14,052 nt of DNA, taken from assembly GCA_023487865.1 (NCBI GenBank), contig JAMDBG010000008.1, forward strand, positions 9,128-23,179, in the 5' to 3' direction. The number at the start of each line of letters is the position of its first letter. The stretch's first letter is position 1. Below the pieces are notes generated by a model. The model worked only from the letters and a program-made list of their open reading frames with translations. It was not told the DNA's origin and searched no databases. Shown piece after piece: positions 6,263 to 12,980 of this stretch. The DNA comes from Deltaproteobacteria bacterium. Lineage in GTDB: Bacteria; Desulfobacterota; Syntrophia; Syntrophales; UBA5619. The translations under genes were made by a program, and so were the position numbers.

Positions 6263-7681
6263 ATGAAAACGCAGTCGATCGAGTATGCAGGCACCTACCA
6301 GGGGATGGCGCTGATCGCCGATCCGATCTACCGGTACGCCTCTTTTACCGTGCCCATGACGGAGAAGGGCGGCGAGAAGACGGAAAAGGACCTGATCGAC
6401 TCCCCCTGGCTCCAGCGCCTCCGCCGCATCTACCAGCTCCAGAGCGCCCGCTGGGTCTATCCGGCCGCCGAACACTCGCGTTTCCAGCACTCCCTGGGGA
6501 CGATGCATATGGCCGGTGAGTTCGGCCGCCACCTCTACCCGTCTCTGAAAGAGGTCTGCCCTGACGTCCCCTCGCTGAATTATGTGGAAGAGCTGCTCCG
6601 CGTGGCGGGTCTGCTCCATGATGTCGGCCACGGCCCATACGGCCATTTCTTCGACGACCATTTTCTGGACCGGTATATGCTCACCCACGAGGACATGGGA
6701 CGGCTGATCATCATCCGGAAGCTGGGGAGGATGATCGGCCGGATCCGGCGGAGCCCCTCGGGTCCTTTCGCCAGAGGCGAATCCCTCGATCCGGCAGCGG
6801 TGGCCTTCCTGATCAAGATGCCGGACGAACGCGATGCGGCGGAGCCCCGCTGGCTGCAGCTCCTCCGGCAGCTCTTCTCCGGCACCTATACGGTCGATAA
6901 TCTGGATTATGTCCAGCGCGACGCCTTCATGACCGGTTTTTCGCTCGATATCGTGGATATCACAAGGTTGCGGTTCTATACCTTTTTCACGAAGGACGGC
7001 CTCACGCTCCACCATGCCGGCATCTCGGCCCTCAGCCGTTTTCTCAACGCCCGGCTCAATCTCTATGCGAACGTCTACTTCCACCGGACGACGCGGGCGC
7101 TGGATCTGCATCTCCAGGAGATCTTCCGGGACACGATGGGGCTGATCCTCCCCGTGAATCCGGCCGAAGCGCTGGATGCGTATCTCGATTGCGATGAATG
7201 GCGTCTCTTCTCCGCGGTTCGTCAATGGCCGGACAGCCCCGATCCGCAGAAACAGCGGCTCGGGAAGGAATGGGAAAAGCTCCACTGCCGGGAGGTCAAG
7301 TGGAAGATGTCTTTTTCGGCGGAGATTTCCATCGACCAGCTCCAGAAGGGCACCCGCTTCTCCCGCGCCGCGGACTATGAAGAGCAGATCCGCTCTCACC
7401 TTCCCGGTTCCTTGAGGAACACGCCTCTGCGCGTCGATCTGGCGACGCAGGACCCGCGACCCTTGAACCCGATGGCGGATACGGAGAAAAGGGTCAACAT
7501 CTTCAATCCGGCAACGGGGATCACCTCTCCCGAGCCCTTACGGGACATCTACCGCTTCATCCCGGCGCGCATCGTCCACTTCCGCGTCTTTTCCCGAAAC
7601 CACGACCGCGACGACCTCCTGGCGCGGGCGGCGGAGCGGACCCTCGATGCCGTGGACGGGGCGGCCAGGACGAATATCTGA
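6263..7681 (+). CDS. HD-domain phosphohydrolase, dNTPase/SAMHD1-like (COG1078)
   Basis: The 472-residue protein has the HD-superfamily metal ligands H76 (in EHSRFQHSLG), H119-D120 (LLHDVGHGPYGH) and D212 (TVDNLDYVQRD). Their order and surrounding residues match the dGTPase/SAMHD1 and COG1078 group. The likely reaction is hydrolysis of dNTPs to deoxynucleosides and triphosphate, though related proteins act on other nucleotides and the specificity cannot be read here. No signal peptide is visible, so it should be cytoplasmic. The C-terminal half (about residues 300-472) is less conserved. The start at ATG 6263 has only a weak GGGATGG upstream. The stop is 2 nt before nrdD, so the two genes are likely cotranscribed and may act together on the dNTP pool. 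Confidence 0.88.
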   Translation: MKTQSIEYAGTYQGMALIADPIYRYASFTVPMTEKGGEKTEKDLIDSPWLQRLRRIYQLQSARWVYPAAEHSRFQHSLGTMHMAGEFGRHLYPSLKEVCPDVPSLNYVEELLRVAGLLHDVGHGPYGHFFDDHFLDRYMLTHEDMGRLIIIRKLGRMIGRIRRSPSGPFARGESLDPAAVAFLIKMPDERDAAEPRWLQLLRQLFSGTYTVDNLDYVQRDAFMTGFSLDIVDITRLRFYTFFTKDGLTLHHAGISALSRFLNARLNLYANVYFHRTTRALDLHLQEIFRDTMGLILPVNPAEALDAYLDCDEWRLFSAVRQWPDSPDPQKQRLGKEWEKLHCREVKWKMSFSAEISIDQLQKGTRFSRAADYEEQIRSHLPGSLRNTPLRVDLATQDPRPLNPMADTEKRVNIFNPATGITSPEPLRDIYRFIPARIVHFRVFSRNHDRDDLLARAAERTLDAVDGAARTNI

Positions 7682-7683
7682 CG

Positions 7684-9786
7684 ATGGCCACTCCTCCGGA
7701 AACCACCGATCTCACCCTGTTTGTCCGAACCTCCGGCGAGGAAGTCGCGCGCTGGGACCGCAGGCGCATCGTCGATGCGCTGATCCGCGAAGCGATGATC
7801 GATGAGACGACGGCCGAAGCGATCAGCCGGGAGGTGGAAAAACAGATCGTCTCCTCGGGGATCGGTCTGCTGACGACGGCGTTGATCCGGGAACTGGTCG
7901 ATGCCAAACTCATTGAAAGGGGCCTGGAACAGGCAAGACGGCTCCATGCCCGCCTCGGCTTTCCCCTCTATGACGTGCGGCAGCTCATCTGCCATCAGAA
8001 CAAGGAAAACGCCAATGTCCCCCATGCCCCGGAAGGGACCAGCCTCGCTCTGGTGGAGGGGATCAAGCGGGAATACGCCCTCCACGACGTCTTCTCCCGG
8101 GAGGTGGGGGATGCGCATGTCTCCGGGGATCTCCATCTGCACGGCCTGGGGTATATCGACAGGCCCTACAGCTCTTGTCAGTCCCTCGAATACATCAAGC
8201 GGTTCGGCCTGAGGCTGCCCCATTCCGTGACCGTGGCCGGGCCGGCCAAACATGCGGAGGTCCTGCTGGCCCACATGGTCCGCTTCGGGGCCGCACTCCA
8301 GGGGCACTTCGCCGGGGTGATCGGCTGGAATGCGGTCAACCTCTCTTTCGCCCCCTACCTGACGGGGATGGGAGAGGGGGAGATCGAGCAGTTCGCCCAG
8401 ATGCTGATCTACGAGTTCTCGCAGCTCACCTCCGCCCGGGGGGGGCAGGCCATCTTTACCGACATCCATCTCTACTGGGAGGCGCCTCCCTTTTTAGCCG
8501 ATCTGCCCGCCGTCGGTCCCGGCGGAAAGCCCACCGGCCGTCCCTGCCGGCAATACCTGAAGGAAGCGCAGCTCTTTGCCCGGGCGCTCATGAGCGTCTA
8601 TCGGGCCGGTGACGCCGCGGGGAAACCGTTCATCTTCCCCCGGCCGATCGTCCATATCACGGATGAATTCTTCCGGACGCCGGGCCATGAGGCCTTCCTT
8701 GAGGAAGTCTGCGGTGTCTCCGCCGCAAAGGGTAATCCCTGCTTCGTCCTGGACCGGGAGAGGGACGCCGCCTCACCCCCCTGCGGCTTTCCCGATCCTG
8801 CAGGAAAAGGTATTGCAGGGGTAGCGGAAGAGTCCTGGAGCGGAGATTTCTCATCGATCCAGAATGTCACCCTGAACCTCCCCCGTCTCGGCTACCGGGC
8901 CGGGGACGATGACCGCAAGCTTTACTCCCTTCTTGACGAGTTGATGGCCCTTGCCGCAAAGGCCCATCTCCAGAAGCGCGGCTTCATCGAGAAGCTCCTC
9001 GCCCTCGGAGAGGCGGGCCCCCTGGCCATGCTTGCACCGCAGAGAGACGGCGCCCCGCATCTCCGGATGGCGGAGGCCGGATATCTCATCGGCATGACGG
9101 GGCTGAACGAACTCGTCCAGGTCCGGAAGGGCCGCCAGCTCCATGAGTCCGACGAGGCCCTGAATGACGGTCTCGAAATCATCGGTCACATCCGGGAAGA
9201 GGCCGACAGACTCTCCGAGATACATGGAATGCGGTTTATCCTGGAGCAGACCCCTGCGGAGACCACCGCCTATCGCTTCGCCCGTCTCGACCTGAAGCAC
9301 TTTTCACCCCTTTCGGGCCGTTTCGTCCGGGGCAACCTGGCGCGCGGGGAGATCTATTACACGAACTCCACCCACCTCCATCCGGCGGCGCCGGTCGATC
9401 CGCTGACCCGGGTGAGACTGGAAGGGCTCTTCCACCCTTACTTCAGCGCCGGCACCGTCACTCATGTGGAGCTCGGCGCCGCGGAGCCCGCTGCATCGGC
9501 TCTTGCCGGTTTTTTGATCCGGGTGTTCCGAGAGACAAAAAACAGGCAGGTCGTCTTCACTCCTGAATTCACCGCCTGCGGCCGCTGCGGAGCCACATCC
9601 CGGGGACTCCTGCAAAAGTGTCCGCGGTGCGGATCGGAAGGCGTGGAGGGGCTGGCCCGGATCTCCCAGTATATAAGCCGGGTGTCGGGCTGGAACCGCG
9701 GGAAACGGGCCGAACTTGGCGACCGGAACCGGAACCAGAATGCCTTTCCCCCTGTTTCCTTTCCTAAGTCCTTTGGAGAAGAGTGA
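7684..9786 (+). CDS. nrdD: Class III anaerobic ribonucleoside-triphosphate reductase family protein, atypical C-terminus
   Basis: This 700-residue protein has NrdD family features in order. There is an N-terminal ATP-cone-like region (residues 10-95), VSGDLHLHGLGYIDRPYSSC with C165 near the expected active-site Cys, TSARGGQAIFTDIHLY, SPPC (C367), QNVTLNLPRLGY, IGMTGLNELVQ, EQTPAETTAYRFAR, IYYTNSTHL, and a C-terminal zinc site (C632, C635, C646, C649). The family makes deoxyribonucleotides without oxygen using a glycyl radical. Just after the zinc site the usual R-V-T-G-Y motif reads R-I-S-Q-Y, with Gln662 (CAG, 9667-9669) at the radical glycine position and unchanged spacing. G667 in VSGWN is the nearest glycine. 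No nrdG activase gene follows. It may be a divergent subfamily, a radical-free paralog, or use another glycine. Confidence 0.88.
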   Translation: MATPPETTDLTLFVRTSGEEVARWDRRRIVDALIREAMIDETTAEAISREVEKQIVSSGIGLLTTALIRELVDAKLIERGLEQARRLHARLGFPLYDVRQLICHQNKENANVPHAPEGTSLALVEGIKREYALHDVFSREVGDAHVSGDLHLHGLGYIDRPYSSCQSLEYIKRFGLRLPHSVTVAGPAKHAEVLLAHMVRFGAALQGHFAGVIGWNAVNLSFAPYLTGMGEGEIEQFAQMLIYEFSQLTSARGGQAIFTDIHLYWEAPPFLADLPAVGPGGKPTGRPCRQYLKEAQLFARALMSVYRAGDAAGKPFIFPRPIVHITDEFFRTPGHEAFLEEVCGVSAAKGNPCFVLDRERDAASPPCGFPDPAGKGIAGVAEESWSGDFSSIQNVTLNLPRLGYRAGDDDRKLYSLLDELMALAAKAHLQKRGFIEKLLALGEAGPLAMLAPQRDGAPHLRMAEAGYLIGMTGLNELVQVRKGRQLHESDEALNDGLEIIGHIREEADRLSEIHGMRFILEQTPAETTAYRFARLDLKHFSPLSGRFVRGNLARGEIYYTNSTHLHPAAPVDPLTRVRLEGLFHPYFSAGTVTHVELGAAEPAASALAGFLIRVFRETKNRQVVFTPEFTACGRCGATSRGLLQKCPRCGSEGVEGLARISQYISRVSGWNRGKRAELGDRNRNQNAFPPVSFPKSFGEE

Positions 9787-10063
9787 TGATCGGCAATCTG
9801 GTCGTTATGAAGTCCGCACCATCGGGAAAGGGTGGTATTGACCGACAGGGATGCCTGAGGAATCACTGGTGAATAGGATATGAGGCCTTTTGATATGCCA
9901 TCCGGTTAACCGAAAAATCTGCTGGCCGGAATCCTCTCCATCATCTTTATCGGCCTGATCCGCACCACATTCTGGAAACAAAGCAAAACCACTCCGGCTT
10001 GGTTTGAGAGGATTCTTTTGCCGTTGCCGCTTTTGTCGGCATGCTGTTTCCAGTCAATGTTGT
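9787..10063. other. Convergent intergenic region between nrdD and gcl
   Basis: The 277 bases separate two convergent genes. The perfect palindrome CGGTTAACCG is at 9903-9912. A 28-codon frame starts at ATG 9786, overlapping the nrdD stop by one base, but has no recognisable domain. A membrane-protein-like remnant reads through the right part (9910-10092). I find no clear rho-independent terminator for either gene. Confidence 0.45.
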
Positions 10064-10092
10064 TTAAGCACATTCCCTTATGGCGTCTATAG
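9910..10092 (+). pseudogene. Possible C-terminal remnant of a small membrane protein
   Basis: After an in-frame TAA at 9907-9909 the + strand reads LLAGILSIIFIGLIRTTFW, then KQSKTTPAWFERILLPLP and a further apolar stretch to TAG at 10090-10092, about 60 residues. It looks like one transmembrane helix, a polar loop and a second apolar segment. There is no start codon, and it overlaps the last 29 bases of gcl on the other strand. It could be a decayed gene end or a chance hydrophobic frame. Confidence 0.2.
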
Positions 10093-11746
10093 ACGGTCCC
10101 ATTGCACACCAGGTGTTGCGCTCCAGAATCACATCGACCACATAGGGACAGCCGGAGGCGAGACCCCGGTGAAAGGCCGCCTGCAGGGCCCCCGGATCGA
10201 CAACCCTCTCCCCTTTGGCACCGCAGGATTCGGCAAACTTCACGAAATCAAATCCCCTGTGTTCGTTGTCCTCATGCTGGTACCAAATTGCGGTTTCATA
10301 ATCCATATCGTAGTGAAATTCCTGATTCTGGCGGATGAGCCCCAGGTAGCCGTTGTTTAGAACGATGCAGAGGAACGGAATGTCGTACATAACAGCGGCC
10401 GTCAATTCCTGCATGCAGAACTGAAATCCGTAATCCCCGACGATGCAGACGACCGGTTTCTCCGGTCGGGCGACCTTTGCGCCGATGGATGCTGGCAAAT
10501 CCCATCCCAGAGTTCCAGCCCCGCCGCAGGTCAAGTGATGGCGGGGTTTTGCGATCCGCTGAAGCTGGCCGGACCAGATCTGGTGAAGGCCGATGCTCGT
10601 GACGAAAACCGTATCCGGATCGAAGGCAGCGTTGATCTCCTGGAAGGCCCGTTGCGGCTTGATCGGGGTATTGTCGAATTCCGTCGGCCGCTCCATCGCC
10701 CGACACATGGCTGGAATCTCCGCCCAGAGCGGTTTGTGATGCAGGTCGCGGTGCCGGATTTCGTCCAGCATCGCCTGGAGGGTTAGCTTCGCATCCGCCC
10801 AGATCCCCAGTTCCGGCATGATGCTGCGCCCCATGGCTGAGGCGCAGACGTCGACATGGATGAATTTCCGGTTTCCCTTGTAGACCTTGGTGTTTCCGGT
10901 GTGGCGGTCGTTGAAGCGCGCCCCGACTGCAAACACGAGGGAGGAGTCTAAAAATATACGGTTACCGGAAGGGGTGTTGCACTGCGTTCCGACATGGCCG
11001 GCCATCAGGGGGTGGTTCCAGGCGATTCCGCTCTTACCCATATAGGTTGTGACTATTGGTAGCTGGAGAGCTTCTGCGACAGCGACAAACTCTTCGCAGG
11101 CATCGGCGAGGATGACTCCGCCACCCAGAAGCATGATTGGCCGCTCTGCTTCCATGATCATATCCACTGCTGTCCGCACCTGCTGGGTGAACGGCGGGAC
11201 AGGAAAGAGGGGTAAGGGCGGGTTCATTGCTGCATCGAAGGCGATCCTGCCCTTCTGGACGCTAAGGGGCAGGTCGATCAGCACGGGTCCCGGCCGCCCC
11301 TCCTTCATTGTCTTGAACGCTTCACGGAAGACCCATGGCACCATGACGGCATCCCGAACATAATAGGCTCTCTTCACAATGGACCGGACGATCTCCGCAA
11401 TGTCGACAGCCTGAAAAGACTCTCGTCCAAGCTGGTCGTGCTGTCCGGTGACGGCCAGGACCGGAATAGAATCGGCTTTGGCGGTGTAGAGGCCCGTGAC
11501 GAAGTTCGTCGCCGCCGGGCCGGATGTGGCGATGCAGACGCCCACTCCGCCACCTGCGCGAGCGTATCCGTCGGCCATGTGGATGGCACCCTCTTCGTGG
11601 CGGGCGATGATGTGCCTGATCGTCCCGATGTCTTTGAGCGCCCGGTAGACGGGCAGGACCGCAGTTCCTGGGATCCCGAACACATGCCGCACTCCCTCAC
11701 TCTCCAATATCCGAACGGCTGCTTCAGCCGCGGTCATCTCTGCCAT
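10064..11746 (-). CDS. gcl: Glyoxylate carboligase-like thiamine diphosphate enzyme
   Basis: The 560-residue protein aligns by eye along its length with E. coli Gcl (593 residues): GIRHILARHxEGAxHMAxGY near residue 50, LYxAxADSIPxLxxTGQ, ERP and GGGVI near 210-220, ARFNDRHTG, FDNTPIKPQR, GLHQIW, GDYGFQF and NNGYLGLIRQ (ThDP/Mg site). Gcl joins two glyoxylates to tartronate semialdehyde plus CO2 in the cytoplasm. Unlike E. coli Gcl, which has Val51, this protein has Glu51 (codon at 11594-11596), the canonical ThDP-activating glutamate of acetolactate synthases. Another 2-oxoacid carboligase activity is therefore possible. I chose ATG 11746 because AGGAGGTG precedes it by 4 nt; the longer frame to 11935 runs back through iclR. 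It overlaps iclR by 13 nt. The usual partners hyi and glxR are not adjacent. Confidence 0.85.
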   Translation of the reverse strand: MAEMTAAEAAVRILESEGVRHVFGIPGTAVLPVYRALKDIGTIRHIIARHEEGAIHMADGYARAGGGVGVCIATSGPAATNFVTGLYTAKADSIPVLAVTGQHDQLGRESFQAVDIAEIVRSIVKRAYYVRDAVMVPWVFREAFKTMKEGRPGPVLIDLPLSVQKGRIAFDAAMNPPLPLFPVPPFTQQVRTAVDMIMEAERPIMLLGGGVILADACEEFVAVAEALQLPIVTTYMGKSGIAWNHPLMAGHVGTQCNTPSGNRIFLDSSLVFAVGARFNDRHTGNTKVYKGNRKFIHVDVCASAMGRSIMPELGIWADAKLTLQAMLDEIRHRDLHHKPLWAEIPAMCRAMERPTEFDNTPIKPQRAFQEINAAFDPDTVFVTSIGLHQIWSGQLQRIAKPRHHLTCGGAGTLGWDLPASIGAKVARPEKPVVCIVGDYGFQFCMQELTAAVMYDIPFLCIVLNNGYLGLIRQNQEFHYDMDYETAIWYQHEDNEHRGFDFVKFAESCGAKGERVVDPGALQAAFHRGLASGCPYVVDVILERNTWCAMGPSIDAIRECA

Positions 11747-12519
11747 GATGCACCTCCTGTGTTGCTTTTGATTTCGGGGTTGAACCCCAGGGCGCGGGAT
11801 ACGGCCAGCGCCCGATACCGTACGATCCTTCCAAGCTCCTCGAGACGTTCCGGAGGAATCCGGATGGCCGCCCCGGAAACGGATATGACCGCAGCCACGC
11901 TTCCATCGTGGTGATGCACGGGTGCGGCTACGCAACGGATCCCCTCCTCCCTCTCTTCGTTGTCCACCGCGTAGCCGCGCCGACGGCTTTGGGTCAGATT
12001 GCCACGTAGCGCATCCTCATCCGTGATGGTCTTGGAAGTATATTTGGATCGGGCAACACGCCTCAAGTACAATGAAAGATCCTCATCAGACATACCCGCG
12101 AGAAGAACCTTGCCGACACCCGTCGCATACAGGGGAACACGGGCGCCGACGCGGGTAAAAAGCTGGAGCATGTGATCGTCCTGAACGTGGTCCAGATAGA
12201 CAGCCTCGTCTCGATCACGGACGACTAAGCTCGCGCTCTCCTTCGTCTCAGCCACAAGCAGTTCGAGATGGGGGCGTGCGAAGCGGGCCAGATCGAAGCG
12301 GTGCTGCACAATACTTCCGATCTCTAAAAACTTCAGGGAGAGGGTGTAGCCTTTCGTCGCGGGGTCTTGTTCCAGATAACGCCGCTGGACGAGAGTGGCG
12401 ACAATCCGGTGTGCAGTTGGAGGTGGGAATCCCGTATGGTCGGAGATTTCCCGAATACCAGCCCGACCTGAAGCAGCAATGAATTCGATGATGTCGATTA
12501 CTTTGTGAAGTGATTTCAT
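11734..12519 (-). CDS. IclR-family transcriptional regulator
   Basis: The 261-residue protein has an N-terminal winged helix-turn-helix (residues 1-65; GIREISDHTGFPPPTAHRIV is the recognition region) and a C-terminal effector-binding IclR domain ending VSGAAIRIPPERLEELG. Length and layout are typical of the family. It is the promoter-proximal gene of an operon with the gcl-like gene, whose start lies inside the last 13 nt of this gene, so the two are probably translationally coupled. In enterobacteria the IclR-type AllR represses gcl and responds to glyoxylate, so a similar role is plausible but unproven. Two tandem palindromes lie between the promoter and the start codon, indicating autorepression. 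The ribosome binding site is weak (GGAA), and operator 1 overlaps it. Confidence 0.92.
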   Translation of the reverse strand: MKSLHKVIDIIEFIAASGRAGIREISDHTGFPPPTAHRIVATLVQRRYLEQDPATKGYTLSLKFLEIGSIVQHRFDLARFARPHLELLVAETKESASLVVRDRDEAVYLDHVQDDHMLQLFTRVGARVPLYATGVGKVLLAGMSDEDLSLYLRRVARSKYTSKTITDEDALRGNLTQSRRRGYAVDNEEREEGIRCVAAPVHHHDGSVAAVISVSGAAIRIPPERLEELGRIVRYRALAVSRALGFNPEIKSNTGGASWQR

Positions 12520-12523
12520 ATTA

Positions 12524-12559
12524 ATTCCATAATGTGGAATATAATTCTATAATGTGGAT
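12524..12559 (-). promoter_or_regulatory. Two tandem IclR-type operators
   Basis: Site 1 at 12524-12540 is ATTCCATAATGTGGAAT, a perfect inverted repeat with 6-bp arms and a 5-bp centre. Site 2 at 12544-12559 is ATTCTATAATGTGGAT, the same site with minor changes. They are 20 bp apart, about two helical turns, so dimers would bind the same DNA face. The form TTCCA-n5-TGGAA is that of known IclR-family operators. Site 2 covers the predicted transcription start, and site 1 lies in the 5' leader just before the iclR start codon. Confidence 0.75.
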
Positions 12560-12560
12560 G

Positions 12561-12588
12561 ATTATAGGGTTGTCTGTTTTTTTGTCAA
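12561..12588 (-). promoter_or_regulatory. Consensus sigma-70 promoter of the iclR-gcl operon
   Basis: On the - strand, TTGACA (12588-12583) is separated by 16 bp from TATAAT (12566-12561). Both hexamers match consensus exactly. The predicted start at about 12554 falls in operator site 2. Such a strong promoter needs a repressor, which fits the adjacent IclR regulator. Confidence 0.85.
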
Positions 12589-12980
12589 GCGATTTTTTAA
12601 CATCACATTTTATGTTCGCCATTTTTTGAGGAGTCGTATGTTGGACACGATTATATTTCCGAGTGAAAACAAATCATCTTTGCGGCAGGGACCATTGCGG
12701 GAATGTTTTCATCGCATCAGCTCACCAGTAGCCGTCTTTCCGTTGAGTGTACCTCAAAGCAACTATGACCAGTGGCAGAGGTTTATGAATCTGAAAATGG
12801 AAGTCTTGATAATATTCCTCATTTTGCCGATTTTGGCATTGACGAGATGATAGATTTCGGATAGACAATAAGATTAATATAATAAATGATGTTGCATCAT
12901 TCACCGCCCTTGCCGATAGGAAAGACGGCAGGGTATCCTCTAACGATTGTCTCCTGCACGGAAAGACGGCTACTGGTGAA
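12589..12980. other. AT-rich divergent intergenic region
   Basis: This 392-bp spacer between the iclR promoter and the sensor gene has no credible coding frame. It holds a perfect 22-bp inverted repeat pair (12722-12743 and 12958-12979), an 11-bp partial direct copy (12919-12929), the palindrome AATGATGTTGCATCATT (12885-12901), and a weak promoter-like pair for the + strand, TTGACG (12839-12844) and TAGACA (12862-12867) with a 17-bp gap. The sensor gene promoter is probably here. Confidence 0.45.
12722..12979. repeat. 22-bp perfect inverted repeat pair (258-bp span)
   Basis: Bases 12722-12743 (beginning TCACCAGTAGCCGTC) are the exact reverse complement of 12958-12979. A further copy of the core GGAAAGACGGC is at 12919-12929, and GTCTTTCCGTGCGGG at 4110-4124 matches the reverse complement of the second copy's flank in 14 of 15 bases. 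The right copy ends 2 bases before the ATG of the sensor gene. It could be the ends of a small non-autonomous element or copies of a dispersed repeat. Confidence 0.75.

Noticed and set aside
5985..6266. Open frame of 93 codons on the + strand upstream of the HD gene
   Set aside because: The opposite strand carries DUF1499-like and ferredoxin-like similarity in this stretch, and the + frame has no clear ribosome binding site or motif.
6248..7399. Open frame of 383 codons on the - strand opposite the HD phosphohydrolase gene
   Set aside because: The + strand has all HD metal ligands in order. The antisense product has no recognisable motif and is Arg/Glu/Pro-rich as expected of a shadow.
7549..8469. 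Open frame of 306 codons on the - strand across the HD/nrdD junction
   Set aside because: It covers the 3' end of one conserved gene and the 5' end of another and shows no domain signature.
12554..12850. Open frame of 98 codons on the + strand starting at the iclR operators
   Set aside because: It starts in the promoter region of the opposite strand, has no ribosome binding site, and part of it is encoded by the inverted repeat (SPVAVFP appears on both strands for that reason).
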